Shown here: positions 1-6,558 of the stretch, in pieces
Layout: each line of letters opens with the position of its first letter
Position numbering within the stretch: the stretch's first letter is position 1
Origin: Christensenella sp. UBA5394
GTDB lineage: Bacteria > Bacillota > Clostridia > Christensenellales > CAG-138
Direction: 5' to 3'
Length of the DNA stretch: 12,476 bases
NCBI GenBank assembly: GCA_002409725.1
Contig: DHOI01000075.1
Coordinates: forward strand, 7,957 to 20,432
The notes under the pieces: model-generated
Told to the model about the DNA's origin: nothing
Seen by the model: the letters and a program-made list of their open reading frames with translations, nothing else
Database searches by the model: none
Translations under genes and position numbers: made by a program

Positions 1-156
1 GATGGCGGCCATCAGTTCCATACGGTTGTTCGTAGTGTGAGCTTCGCTGCCGGAAAGCTCCTTGCGGTGGCCCTTATAAAGTAAAATCGCGCCCCAGCCG
101 CCCGGCCCGGGATTGCCCGAGCAGGCCCCATCTGTGAAAATTGTTAATTGTTTCAC
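1..156 (-). CDS. rnhA: Ribonuclease HI, N-terminal part (runs off left edge)
   Basis: The first 52 codons of a ribonuclease HI gene read leftward and leave the window without a stop. RNase HI cuts the RNA strand of RNA-DNA hybrids, for example R-loops and primer remnants. The visible protein begins [20 protein letters not shown], the hallmark start of the family, and continues to [12 protein letters not shown]. Two of the four metal-binding catalytic acids are visible: Asp9 in TDG and Glu47 in NNRMEL, matching Asp10 and Glu48 of the E. coli enzyme. The other two lie outside the window. I chose a GTG start at 154-156 because the frame has a stop (TAG) six codons upstream and no ATG in between. 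An AGGA lies about 13 bases upstream, a rather long spacing. The gene is divergent from tRNA-Trp. Family assignment is firm; the rest of the protein is unseen. Confidence 0.95.
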   Translation of the reverse strand, partial: MKQLTIFTDGACSGNPGPGGWGAILLYKGHRKELSGSEAHTTNNRMELMAAI

Positions 157-192
157 AATATTATCGTGTTCCTAACGTTGTTTTATATAGAT

Positions 193-201
193 ATTATAAC
201 A
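193..201 (-). promoter_or_regulatory. Extended -10 promoter for rnhA
   Basis: On the minus strand TGTTATAAT is a perfect extended -10 element (TG-n-TATAAT, with TATAAT at 193-198). It would start transcription near 186, about 30 bases before the rnhA GTG. With a 17-base spacer its -35 position falls exactly on the -35 hexamer of the divergent tRNA promoter, read on the other strand as TGTCAA, a poor match. The extended -10 would compensate for that. Assigned by sequence only. Confidence 0.6.
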
Positions 202-215
202 TAGGAAATGCGCGA

Positions 216-245
216 TTGACATATCCCCGATAGCGGTGCTATAAT
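216..245 (+). promoter_or_regulatory. Sigma-A promoter of the tRNA-Trp gene
   Basis: A perfect -35 TTGACA (216-221) is followed, after 18 bases, by a perfect -10 TATAAT (240-245). The start site should lie near 251-253, giving a leader of about 27 bases before the mature tRNA 5' end at 279. Both hexamers match consensus, as expected for a strongly and constitutively expressed stable RNA. Confidence 0.9.
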
Positions 246-278
246 ATCAAAGCTGGCCTGTTCCAGCCGTTTATGTAT

Positions 279-352
279 AGGGGCATGATGTAATGGTAAC
301 ATAGCGGTCTCCAAAACCGTTCTTGAGGGTTCGAGTCCTTCTGCCCCTGCCA
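279..352 (+). tRNA. trnW: tRNA-Trp (anticodon CCA)
   Basis: A complete 74-base tRNA with encoded 3' CCA. The acceptor stem pairs AGGGGCA (279-285) with TGCCCCT (342-348), followed by discriminator G349 and CCA (350-352). The D stem is ATGT (288-291) with ACAT (299-302), and its loop carries the conserved GG. The anticodon stem is GCGGT (304-308) with ACCGT (316-320). Its loop is CTCCAAA with anticodon CCA at 311-313, which reads UGG as tryptophan. The T arm is GAGGG/CCTTC with loop TTCGAGT. It is a single-gene transcript: a consensus promoter lies just upstream and an intrinsic terminator just downstream. Confidence 0.98.
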
Positions 353-358
353 GATATA

Positions 359-390
359 AGACATAGCTTCCTTAGGGAGTATGTCTTTTT
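359..390 (+). terminator. Intrinsic terminator of tRNA-Trp
   Basis: AGACATA (359-365) pairs with TATGTCT (380-386). The intervening GCTTCC and GGGAG add imperfect pairs. The 3' arm runs directly into TTTT (387-390). It starts seven bases after the encoded CCA, so it should define the 3' end of the pre-tRNA. Read on the other strand the hairpin is followed only by TTATAT, so termination from the right would be weak. Confidence 0.8.
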
Positions 391-397
391 CTATGCG

Positions 398-427
398 AAA
401 AAGTAAGCAGTTTATAAATGGCCTTAC
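398..427 (-). terminator. Possible weak terminator of the VOC gene
   Basis: On the minus strand GTAAG at the stop codon (423-427) can pair with CTTAC (403-407), which is followed at once by five T (398-402). The stem is only 5 bp with a 15-base loop, so this is a weak candidate. The tRNA terminator hairpin just beyond it may serve as backup. Confidence 0.3.
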
Positions 428-804
428 CCCACGATCTCGACCAAATTCCCTTCCGCATCCAGCACGCTGCTTTCATAATAGCCATCCCCCGTCTCTCTTG
501 GGCCGCTTAGAACGGTGTAGCCATCGGCTTTGAGGCGGGCAGTGAGCGTGTCTACCCCTTCCCTGCCGCCAACCTGGAAGGCAAGGTGGGCGTATCCCTG
601 CCGTGGGCCTTGCGCGGCGGATTGCAGGCCGGGCCGCCGCATGATCTCCAGGCGCGTTCCGCAGTCAAAGGTAAGGAAATAGGTTTCCAGGCCCGTGGAG
701 GGGTTACAGTATTTTGCATTCGCCGCTGCGCCGAAATAGGTTTCAAAAAAAGCCTTGGTTGCCTCGAGATCCTTTACATACATTGCCGCATGGTCGATCC
801 TCAT
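424..804 (-). CDS. VOC superfamily (glyoxalase/bleomycin-resistance-like) protein
   Basis: A 126-residue single-domain protein of the vicinal oxygen chelate superfamily, whose members are metal-dependent lyases, isomerases, dioxygenases or antibiotic-binding proteins. It opens MRIDHAAMYVKDLEATKAFF and ends GNLVEIVG, the usual paired beta-alpha-beta-beta-beta layout. Four residues sit where glyoxalase I-type metal ligands are expected: His5, Glu53 (in LEIM), His73 (in YAHLAF) and Glu123 (in NLVEIV). That suggests an active metal site and is compatible with, but does not prove, a lactoylglutathione lyase or related role. An ATG 27 codons upstream is open in frame. I chose the start at 804 because GGTGGAGG stands 8 bases before it and the domain begins there. 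It is monocistronic and divergent from the Ca2+ pump. The substrate is unknown. Confidence 0.88.
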   Translation of the reverse strand: MRIDHAAMYVKDLEATKAFFETYFGAAANAKYCNPSTGLETYFLTFDCGTRLEIMRRPGLQSAAQGPRQGYAHLAFQVGGREGVDTLTARLKADGYTVLSGPRETGDGYYESSVLDAEGNLVEIVG

Positions 805-834
805 CGCGTATATCCTCCACCGTTTATCTCTGCC

Positions 835-843
835 ATGATAACA
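835..843 (-). promoter_or_regulatory. Candidate extended -10 promoter of the VOC gene
   Basis: On the minus strand TGTTATCAT is an extended -10 (TG-n-TATCAT, five of six matches to TATAAT). A T-rich stretch, TTTCTT (858-863), sits 17 bases upstream as a poor -35. Transcription would start near 828, leaving a leader of about 24 bases that carries the strong Shine-Dalgarno site. Assigned by sequence and position only. Confidence 0.45.
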
Positions 844-964
844 CGGCGCGTTCGAAAAAGAAAGCGTAGGCCAGGCCGCAAACAAGGCGTTTGGCCTGCT
901 AAGGGATTAACAGGGGCGTTATGAAAATTAACCGCAAAGCAACTATGCAGGTAAAGACGGAATA

Positions 965-973
965 TGTTATAAT
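965..973 (+). promoter_or_regulatory. Extended -10 promoter of the Ca2+-ATPase gene
   Basis: TGTTATAAT, a perfect extended -10 with TATAAT at 968-973, lies in an AT-rich patch. The hexamer 17 bases upstream (ATGCAG, 945-950) is a poor -35. The expected start is near 980, giving an unusually long untranslated leader of about 140 bases before the ATG at 1121. Confidence 0.55.
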
Positions 974-1120
974 GTTTCTTAAAACAGGACGCACGGGCAG
1001 GCGCGCAGGGAGCGCCGGCTTGGTGCGTTTGGCGTGTATCTGCGGGCAAAGGGCGCCCATTTTTAAACGAGCCAGGCTCCCATTTGCGCGTATCCATCAT
1101 CAAAACGTGAGGAGTGCAGC
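974..1120 (+). promoter_or_regulatory. Long, foldable 5' leader of the Ca2+-ATPase mRNA
   Basis: The stretch between the promoter and the ATG is GC-rich and can form competing stems. GGGAGC (1008-1013) plus the following CCGGCTTG can pair with CGAGCCAGGCTCCC (1068-1081). Alternatively GGCGC (1000-1004) pairs with GCGCC (1012-1016). A short GGGC (1044-1047)/GCCC (1055-1058) hairpin precedes ATTTTTA (1059-1065), like a small attenuator. A strong Shine-Dalgarno TGAGGAG (1108-1114) closes the leader. I do not recognise a known riboswitch class, including the manganese-sensing yybP-ykoY type. That it is regulatory is inference. Confidence 0.35.
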
Positions 1121-3784
1121 ATGAAACAGTATTTCAATCAATCCGTTTCAGAGACCGCGCAAGAGCTACAGGTCGATCTATCCACCGGCCTGTCCGGCCA
1201 GGAGGCCGCAAAGCGCAGCCAAACCTATGGCCCAAACCGCCTGGAGGGCGGCAAGGAAAAGAGCCTGCTGGAGATGGCGCTTGAGCAGCTGAAGGATTTC
1301 CTCGTGATCATCCTGATCGTTGCGGCAGTGATCTCGATTTTTTTGGGTGAATCCCTGGAAGGCATCGCAATCCTGGCGATCGTCGTACTGAATACCATCT
1401 TGGGCGTATATCAGGAAAACAAAGCCAGCAACGCCCTCAAAGCCCTCAAGGAGATGGCAAGCCCACACGCCAAGGTTTTGCGTGACGGCCACGTTACGGA
1501 AATCGCTTCGCACGATGTGGTCCCAGGCGACGTGGTCATTCTGGATGCGGGTGATTATATCCCGGCGGATCTGCGCCTGATCGAATCAATTAACCTCAAA
1601 ATCGACGAGGCCGCGCTGACCGGCGAATCCGTACCTGTAGAAAAGGATGCGAACGCTATTCTGGCCGAGGATTCCAACCTGGGTGACCGCATCAACAGCG
1701 CCTACATGGGCACCCTCATCACCTATGGCCGCGGCAAGGGCGTGATCACGGATATCGGCATGAAGACCCAGATGGGCAACATCGCGGGCATGCTCAATGA
1801 AACCGACGATGAGTCCACCCCCCTCCAGAAAAAGCTCGACGCGCTGGGCAAGCTGCTGGGAATCGTATGCCTCGCCATCTGCGGCGTCATCTTCCTGCTG
1901 GGCCTGCTGCGCGGGATGGATCTTTTCTATATCTTCATGACTTCCGTATCCCTAGCCGTGGCCGCCATTCCAGAGGGCCTTACGGTAGTGGTTACCGTAA
2001 TCTTAGCCATGGGCATGCAGCGCATGGTCAAGGTTAACGCCATCATCAAGCGCCTGAGCGCGGTGGAAACCCTGGGCAGCACCACGGTCATCTGCTCGGA
2101 TAAGACCGGCACCCTGACCCAGAATAAGATGACCATCCCCCGCATTTACGATGGACAGGCTTTCTATACCGTAACCGGCACGGGCTACAGCCCTGTGGGC
2201 GATATCTTCGATGGAGCCGGCGGCATTGCCAACGAGGCCGTGCGCAAGCTCCTGGAGTGCCTGCTCCTATGCAACGACGCCGTTTACACCCCTGAGAACG
2301 AATCCATTATCGGCGACCCGACCGAAGCCGCCATGGTCGTGCTGGCCTACAAGGCCGATATGGCCAAGGCCGATTGGGAGGCAAAATATCCGCGTTTGCA
2401 GGAGATTCCCTTCGATTCTACCCGCAAGCTGATGTCCACCTTCCACAGCATCGGCGGCAAAACCATCATGTATACCAAGGGCGCGCCGGACGAGCTGCTC
2501 CGCCGCTGCGTTTCCATCGAGATCGGCGGCGAGGTCGAGCCTCTCACCGAGGAAAAGCGCCAGGAGATCCTGGCCGCCAACATGGGCTTTGCAGAAGCAG
2601 CCCTGCGCGTGCTGGGCGGCGCTTACCGCGAGGTCGATAAGATCACCCCCTCCTTTGAGGCTGAAAATGGTCTCACCTTCCTGGGCTTGGTCGGCATGAT
2701 CGACCCGCCGCGTGAGGAAGCCAAGGCCGCCATCGATGTTTGCAAGAAGGCGGGCATCGAGGTTAAGATGATCACCGGCGACCATAAGATCACCGCCACA
2801 GCCATCGGCCGTGATCTGGGCATCGTCGAGGGCGATTCCATGGCTGTGGAAGGCCGTAGTATCTCCGAGATGGATGACGAGCAGCTGCGTGCGTGCGTAA
2901 AGGAGACCAACGTCTTCGCCCGCGTATCCCCTGAGCATAAAGTGCGTTTGGTGGATGCGGTTCGCGCCAACGGCAATATTGCTGCCATGACCGGCGACGG
3001 CGTAAACGACGCACCCTCCCTCAAGCATGCGGATATCGGCATCGCCATGGGCATCACCGGCACAGACGTATCCAAAGAGGCAGCGGATATGATCCTTACG
3101 GACGACAACTTCGCCAGCATCGTTAGGGCCGTGGGCGAAGGCCGCACCATTTATGCCAACATCCGCAAGGTAGTAGGCTTCCTGCTGTCCTGTAACATTG
3201 GCGAGATATTGGTCATCTTCCTGGCCATGCTTCTAGGGTGGGATGTGCCCCTGGTAGCCATTCAGCTCCTGGCCATCAACCTCATTACGGACGCCTTCCC
3301 CGCCTTTGCCCTCGGTATGGAAAAGGAGGAGGCCGGCGTGATGGAGCGCGCGCCTCGCGATCCGGCAGAGCCCATTGTAGATAAGCGGATGAGCATTGCC
3401 GTGTGCTTCCAGGCCGTAGCCCTGGCTATCGGCACCCTGGGTTCCTTTGCCTATGGAATCTATGCGCATAACAACCTGGAGGTCGCCCGCACCGCCTGCT
3501 TCCTGACCCTGGTTCTGGGCGAGCTGTTGCGCGCTTACTCCGCGCGTTCAGAGAAGACCTCCGTGTTCAAGATGAAGGTTCTGGAGAACGGCTACCTAAA
3601 CAACTGTGTGCTGGCTTCCCTGGCCTTCCTGATCGCCGTGATCTACATCCCGGTGCTCAATCCCATCTTCAGTACCGTGCCACTCACCTTCGACGAGATG
3701 ATCGTGGCGCTGCTTCTGGCCTTTGTGCCCATGCTGGGTGGTGAGCTGGCTAAGAAGTTTACCGTCAATATGAAGACCAAGTAA
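1121..3784 (+). CDS. Calcium-transporting P-type ATPase (SERCA-like, P2 family)
   Basis: An 887-residue integral membrane pump that uses ATP to export cations, most likely Ca2+, from the cytoplasm. The domain order is an N-terminal cation-ATPase segment (1-70), membrane helices M1-M2 (about 60-100), an actuator domain with TGES 167-170, and M3-M4 with PEGL 284-287. The phosphorylation site is DKTGT with Asp327. The nucleotide domain has KGAP 453-456, followed by DPP 528-530, TGD 552-554, the hinge TGDGVNDAP from 624, and M5-M10. Calcium-site side chains of SERCA have counterparts: Glu285 (M4), Asn692 and Glu695 (M5), Asn720, Thr723 and Asp724 (M6) and Glu801 (M8). There is no calmodulin-binding tail. 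Length matches the bacterial LMCA1/YloB group. The ATG follows TGAGGAG by 6 bases. The gene stands alone, divergent from the VOC gene and convergent with the dipeptidase. Mn2+ or Na+ as cargo cannot be excluded from sequence. Confidence 0.95.
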   Translation: MKQYFNQSVSETAQELQVDLSTGLSGQEAAKRSQTYGPNRLEGGKEKSLLEMALEQLKDFLVIILIVAAVISIFLGESLEGIAILAIVVLNTILGVYQENKASNALKALKEMASPHAKVLRDGHVTEIASHDVVPGDVVILDAGDYIPADLRLIESINLKIDEAALTGESVPVEKDANAILAEDSNLGDRINSAYMGTLITYGRGKGVITDIGMKTQMGNIAGMLNETDDESTPLQKKLDALGKLLGIVCLAICGVIFLLGLLRGMDLFYIFMTSVSLAVAAIPEGLTVVVTVILAMGMQRMVKVNAIIKRLSAVETLGSTTVICSDKTGTLTQNKMTIPRIYDGQAFYTVTGTGYSPVGDIFDGAGGIANEAVRKLLECLLLCNDAVYTPENESIIGDPTEAAMVVLAYKADMAKADWEAKYPRLQEIPFDSTRKLMSTFHSIGGKTIMYTKGAPDELLRRCVSIEIGGEVEPLTEEKRQEILAANMGFAEAALRVLGGAYREVDKITPSFEAENGLTFLGLVGMIDPPREEAKAAIDVCKKAGIEVKMITGDHKITATAIGRDLGIVEGDSMAVEGRSISEMDDEQLRACVKETNVFARVSPEHKVRLVDAVRANGNIAAMTGDGVNDAPSLKHADIGIAMGITGTDVSKEAADMILTDDNFASIVRAVGEGRTIYANIRKVVGFLLSCNIGEILVIFLAMLLGWDVPLVAIQLLAINLITDAFPAFALGMEKEEAGVMERAPRDPAEPIVDKRMSIAVCFQAVALAIGTLGSFAYGIYAHNNLEVARTACFLTLVLGELLRAYSARSEKTSVFKMKVLENGYLNNCVLASLAFLIAVIYIPVLNPIFSTVPLTFDEMIVALLLAFVPMLGGELAKKFTVNMKTK

Positions 3785-3794
3785 GCGTACAACC

Positions 3795-3837
3795 GTATAC
3801 AAAAGGCCGCCGGTTCACCCAGCGGCCTTTTGTATAC
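3795..3837. terminator. Bidirectional intrinsic terminator between convergent genes
   Basis: A perfect 16-bp inverted repeat: GTATACAAAAGGCCGC (3795-3810) and GCGGCCTTTTGTATAC (3822-3837), with an 11-base loop. In either direction the GGCCGC/GCGGCC core is followed by TTTT. It therefore works as a terminator for both the Ca2+-ATPase (stop at 3784) and the dipeptidase (stop at 3852). Confidence 0.92.
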
Positions 3838-3851
3838 CACGAAAAAGTGCT

Positions 3852-4790
3852 TTAATCCGTAAACTGCACGATATAATCCCGCAGATTGTCATAGGCGATG
3901 CGGCGTATCTCCTCCTGGGAGAAGCCAACGTCCGCCAGGGCCTGCAGGAGGTTCGGCAGATCGGCCTGGGTCTTCAGGTTCCGCGGATAGGCGCACATGC
4001 CGTCGAAATCCGAACCCAGGGCCACATGCGCCGGCCCGGCCAGGGCGGCGATGTGGGCCGCGTGTCGGGCCACATCCGTAGCCGAGGCCATTTCCCCATC
4101 CGCCCGTAGCTGGGGCGGATAAAAATTGACGCAGATCACGCCGCCACTGCGGGCGATCTCGCGGATATGCGCGTCCCCCAGGGAGCGCCGGTGTGGGCAA
4201 ACGGCCCTCGCGTTGGAATGGGAGGCGAAGATGGGCCGCGTGGCCAGGGAAAGCGCCTCCGTAATACCCGCGTCGCTCAAATGGGCCACGTCAAGAGCCA
4301 TGTCGATGCGGTCCATCTCCCGTACTACCTTGCGGCCCAGGGGCGTTAGGCCCTTGTTCATGCGCCGCATGGCTGGCGAGGCCAGCTCGTTGCTGTAGTT
4401 CCAGGTGAGGGTCATTGCCCGTACGCCCAGCCTGTGAAACATGCGCAGGGCCTCCAGACTGCCATCGATGGCCTCCCCTCCCTCGATTGTGAGCACGGTG
4501 GCCACTTGCCCACTGCGCGGATCAAAATCCGTGGTAAGGGGCATCAGCGCACCGCTACTGGCTTCCAGCATGCGCCAGTAAGCGTCGATCAGGGCCAGGC
4601 ATTGGTTCACACAGCTGTTTTTTAGCTCCGCATCTATCCAGGCGGCGAAGAATTGCAGAGCAATGCCGGATGCGCGCATATAAGGCAGGGCAACGGCCTG
4701 CCGCTCCTGCGGCCGTAGGATGCTCCAGCCATCGTTTTGCATATAATAGAGAAAATCGCAATGCGCGTCCGCAATGGGGAAGATTTCCAT
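3852..4790 (-). CDS. Peptidase family M19 (membrane dipeptidase-type) protein
   Basis: A 312-residue TIM-barrel metallopeptidase of the renal/membrane dipeptidase family, which hydrolyses dipeptides, often tolerating D-residues, with a two-zinc centre. The family's metal ligands are all visible: His10 and Asp12 (DAHCD), Glu103 (TIEGGEA), His170 (DVAHLS) and His191 (ASHSNAR). Asp261 in GSDFDG is the expected catalytic acid. There is no signal peptide or membrane segment, so the protein should be cytoplasmic. The frame is open 15 codons further upstream, to 4835. I chose the ATG at 4790 because GAAAGGAG precedes it by 9 bases, the domain begins there, and the upstream ATG lies inside a hairpin. 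It is the last gene of the leftward block, 71 bases after rny, behind a terminator-like hairpin. A role in recycling peptides or cell-wall dipeptides is inference. Confidence 0.92.
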   Translation of the reverse strand: MEIFPIADAHCDFLYYMQNDGWSILRPQERQAVALPYMRASGIALQFFAAWIDAELKNSCVNQCLALIDAYWRMLEASSGALMPLTTDFDPRSGQVATVLTIEGGEAIDGSLEALRMFHRLGVRAMTLTWNYSNELASPAMRRMNKGLTPLGRKVVREMDRIDMALDVAHLSDAGITEALSLATRPIFASHSNARAVCPHRRSLGDAHIREIARSGGVICVNFYPPQLRADGEMASATDVARHAAHIAALAGPAHVALGSDFDGMCAYPRNLKTQADLPNLLQALADVGFSQEEIRRIAYDNLRDYIVQFTD

Positions 4791-4810
4791 AGGGCTGCGC
4801 TCCTTTCTAC

Positions 4811-4842
4811 AAAACAAGGATATGCGGTAAAGCATATCCTTG
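4811..4842 (-). terminator. Terminator or attenuator between rny and the dipeptidase gene
   Basis: On the minus strand CAAGGATATGC and GCATATCCTTG (4815-4842) form a perfect 11-bp stem with a 6-base loop. TTTT (4811-4814) follows at once, then GTAGAAAGGAG, the ribosome binding site of the dipeptidase gene. It should end most rny transcripts. Because no promoter fits between the hairpin and the dipeptidase start, that gene depends on read-through or on a promoter inside rny. Confidence 0.82.
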
Positions 4843-4861
4843 CGCTTGCGGCTGTGCCGGT

Positions 4862-6406
4862 TTATTTGGCGAATTCGACGGCCCTGCTCTCCCGGATCAC
4901 GTTGATCTTGATCTGGCCGGGATATTCAAGCTCCGTCTCGATACGCTTGACAATCTCTTTGGCCATGAGGACGGTGTCGGCGTCGTTCACGCTCTCGGGC
5001 TTGACTAGGATGCGTACCTCGCGGCCCGCCTGGATGGCAAAGGATTTATCTACGCCCTCGAAGGAGTTGGCGATCTCTTCCAGCTTTTCTAGGCGCTTGA
5101 TGTAGTTCTCCAGGGTTTCGCGCCTCGCACCCGGCCTGGCGGCGGAGATCGCATCCGCAGCCTGCACGAGCACGGCCTCTACCGTACTGGGCTCCACATC
5201 ACCGTGGTGGGCCTGGATGGCGTGGATAACCTGGTTGTTCTCACGGTATTTCTTGGCCAGATCCGCGCCGATTTGGGCATGGGGGCCTTCGACCTCGTGG
5301 TCTACGGCCTTGCCGATATCGTGCAGCAGGCCAGCGCGCTTGGCAAGGGCGATGTTGGCACCGATCTCGGCCGCCATGATGCCGGCCAGGTGGGATACCT
5401 CGATGGAGTGCTTGAGCACGTTCTGGCCGTAGCTGGTACGGTAGCGCAGGCGGCCCAGGAGCTTGATCAGCTCATGGTGAAGCCCGTGGATGCCCACCTG
5501 GAAGATGGCCTGCTCGCCCGCTTCGCGGATCTGAGTATCCACTTCCTTGCGGGCCTTTTCCACCATTTCCTCAATGCGGGCGGGGTGGATGCGGCCATCC
5601 ATGATGAGCTTTTCCAGCGCAATGCGGGCGATCTCGCGGCGAACCGGGTCAAAGCCGGAAAGGATCACGGCTTCGGGCGTATCGTCGATGATCAGATCTA
5701 CGCCTGTGGCGGTTTCCAATGTACGGATGTTGCGGCCCTCACGGCCAATGATGCGGCCCTTCATTTCATCGTTGGGCAGGGGCACTACGGATACCGTGGT
5801 CTCGGCCACATGATCGGCCGCGCAACGCTGCACGGCTAGGGAAATGATGTTGCGGGCGCGCTTATCCGCCTCTTCTTTGGTTTTTGCTTCAATCTCGCGC
5901 AGCATCAGCGCCGCGTCGTGGCGGGCCTCCCGCTCTACATTGCCCAAAAGAATCTCCCTTGCCTCGTCCATAGACAAGCCGGAGATGGTTTCAAGCTCTT
6001 TGAGCTGTTTATCGTGTAGTTCCTTGGCTGCGGCTTCGATATCTTCCGCCTCTTTGAATTTATCGCTAAGGCTTGATTCGCGCTGCTCGATACCATCTAG
6101 CTTTTTATCCAGCACCTCTTCGCGCTGGGCTAAACGGCGCTCGGAACGCTGTAGTTCATTGCGCCGGTCACGCAAATCTTTTTCACTTTCGCTCTTGATC
6201 CTATAGGCTTCTTCCTTTGCCTCAAGTATGGTTTCTTTTTTAATGGTTTCCGCGCGCTTTTGCGCATCGTCTATCATTTTTTTAACGGCGTCTTCTGCCT
6301 TGGCCACCTTGGCTTCCGCGATGTTGCGCCGGTAAGCATACCCACCAAAGATACCTACAGTCAAGCACAAAACCCCGATGATGATCGGGAGCAATATATT
6401 TTCCAC
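4862..6406 (-). CDS. rny: Ribonuclease Y
   Basis: A 514-residue membrane-anchored endoribonuclease that starts bulk mRNA decay in many Gram-positives. Residues 4-24 form an N-terminal transmembrane helix. A long charged coiled coil (about 28-150) follows; it is rich in Glu, Lys and Arg and mediates oligomerisation. A KH RNA-binding domain has the GxxG motif IIGREGRN at 219-226. The HD metal-dependent phosphohydrolase domain has His333 and the His362-Asp363 pair in [12 protein letters not shown]. Length agrees with the usual 510-520 residues. The start is GTG (6404-6406). GGAGG lies 12 bases upstream, a little far, but no alternative in-frame start lies between. The gene follows recA with its own AT-rich control region and is followed by a hairpin terminator. 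A usual adjacent partner such as ymdB is not seen here. Confidence 0.97.
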   Translation of the reverse strand: MENILLPIIIGVLCLTVGIFGGYAYRRNIAEAKVAKAEDAVKKMIDDAQKRAETIKKETILEAKEEAYRIKSESEKDLRDRRNELQRSERRLAQREEVLDKKLDGIEQRESSLSDKFKEAEDIEAAAKELHDKQLKELETISGLSMDEAREILLGNVEREARHDAALMLREIEAKTKEEADKRARNIISLAVQRCAADHVAETTVSVVPLPNDEMKGRIIGREGRNIRTLETATGVDLIIDDTPEAVILSGFDPVRREIARIALEKLIMDGRIHPARIEEMVEKARKEVDTQIREAGEQAIFQVGIHGLHHELIKLLGRLRYRTSYGQNVLKHSIEVSHLAGIMAAEIGANIALAKRAGLLHDIGKAVDHEVEGPHAQIGADLAKKYRENNQVIHAIQAHHGDVEPSTVEAVLVQAADAISAARPGARRETLENYIKRLEKLEEIANSFEGVDKSFAIQAGREVRILVKPESVNDADTVLMAKEIVKRIETELEYPGQIKINVIRESRAVEFAK

Positions 6407-6558
6407 GATCCGTACACACCTCCAAAATGCTAAAAATTCTCATTTACATCATAGTTGAGCATATATTTATTCAGCATGTATGGACTATATTTCATAAAAA
6501 TAATTTTCACGAAACTACATACCGATATAATTACTCATACCGATTTTACCCTGTTTAA
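6407..6558 (-). promoter_or_regulatory. AT-rich control region of rny
   Basis: This strongly AT-rich stretch upstream of rny contrasts with the GC-rich genes around it. The best minus-strand -10 candidates are TATGAT (6448-6453), which would start transcription near 6441, and TATAGT (6484-6489) with TCGTGA 17 bases upstream. Neither has a good -35. An exact 9-base direct repeat, CATACCGAT on the plus strand, lies at 6518-6526 and 6536-6544. I see no small ORF with a convincing ribosome binding site here. Confidence 0.4.

Noticed and set aside
805..885. Upstream extension of the VOC protein by 27 residues to an earlier ATG
   Set aside because: The extra residues do not resemble the domain, they would cover the proposed promoter, and a strong Shine-Dalgarno site stands just before the downstream ATG.
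974..1120. A yybP-ykoY (Mn2+) riboswitch in the Ca2+-ATPase leader
   Set aside because: The conserved loop sequences of that class could not be found by eye. Only generic stems are visible, so no class is assigned.
921..1124. A 67-codon plus-strand frame rich in Arg and Lys that ends in an ATGA overlap with the Ca2+-ATPase start, resembling a leader peptide
   Set aside because: The proposed pump promoter (-10 at 968-973) lies inside it, so the normal transcript would lack its start. The composition is that of random GC-rich DNA and no family is recognisable.
2267..3028. A 253-codon minus-strand open frame antisense to the Ca2+-ATPase
   Set aside because: It is a shadow of the pump's nucleotide and phosphorylation domains, with no ribosome binding site context or domain of its own.
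4791..4835. Upstream extension of the dipeptidase by 15 residues
   Set aside because: The earlier ATG lies in the 3' arm of the rny terminator hairpin. The ATG at 4790 has a GAAAGGAG site and begins the conserved domain.
5204..5839. A 211-codon plus-strand open frame antisense to rny
   Set aside because: It is the complement of a well-supported RNase Y gene with full KH and HD motifs. Long antisense frames are common under strong GC third-position bias, and it has no recognisable domain.
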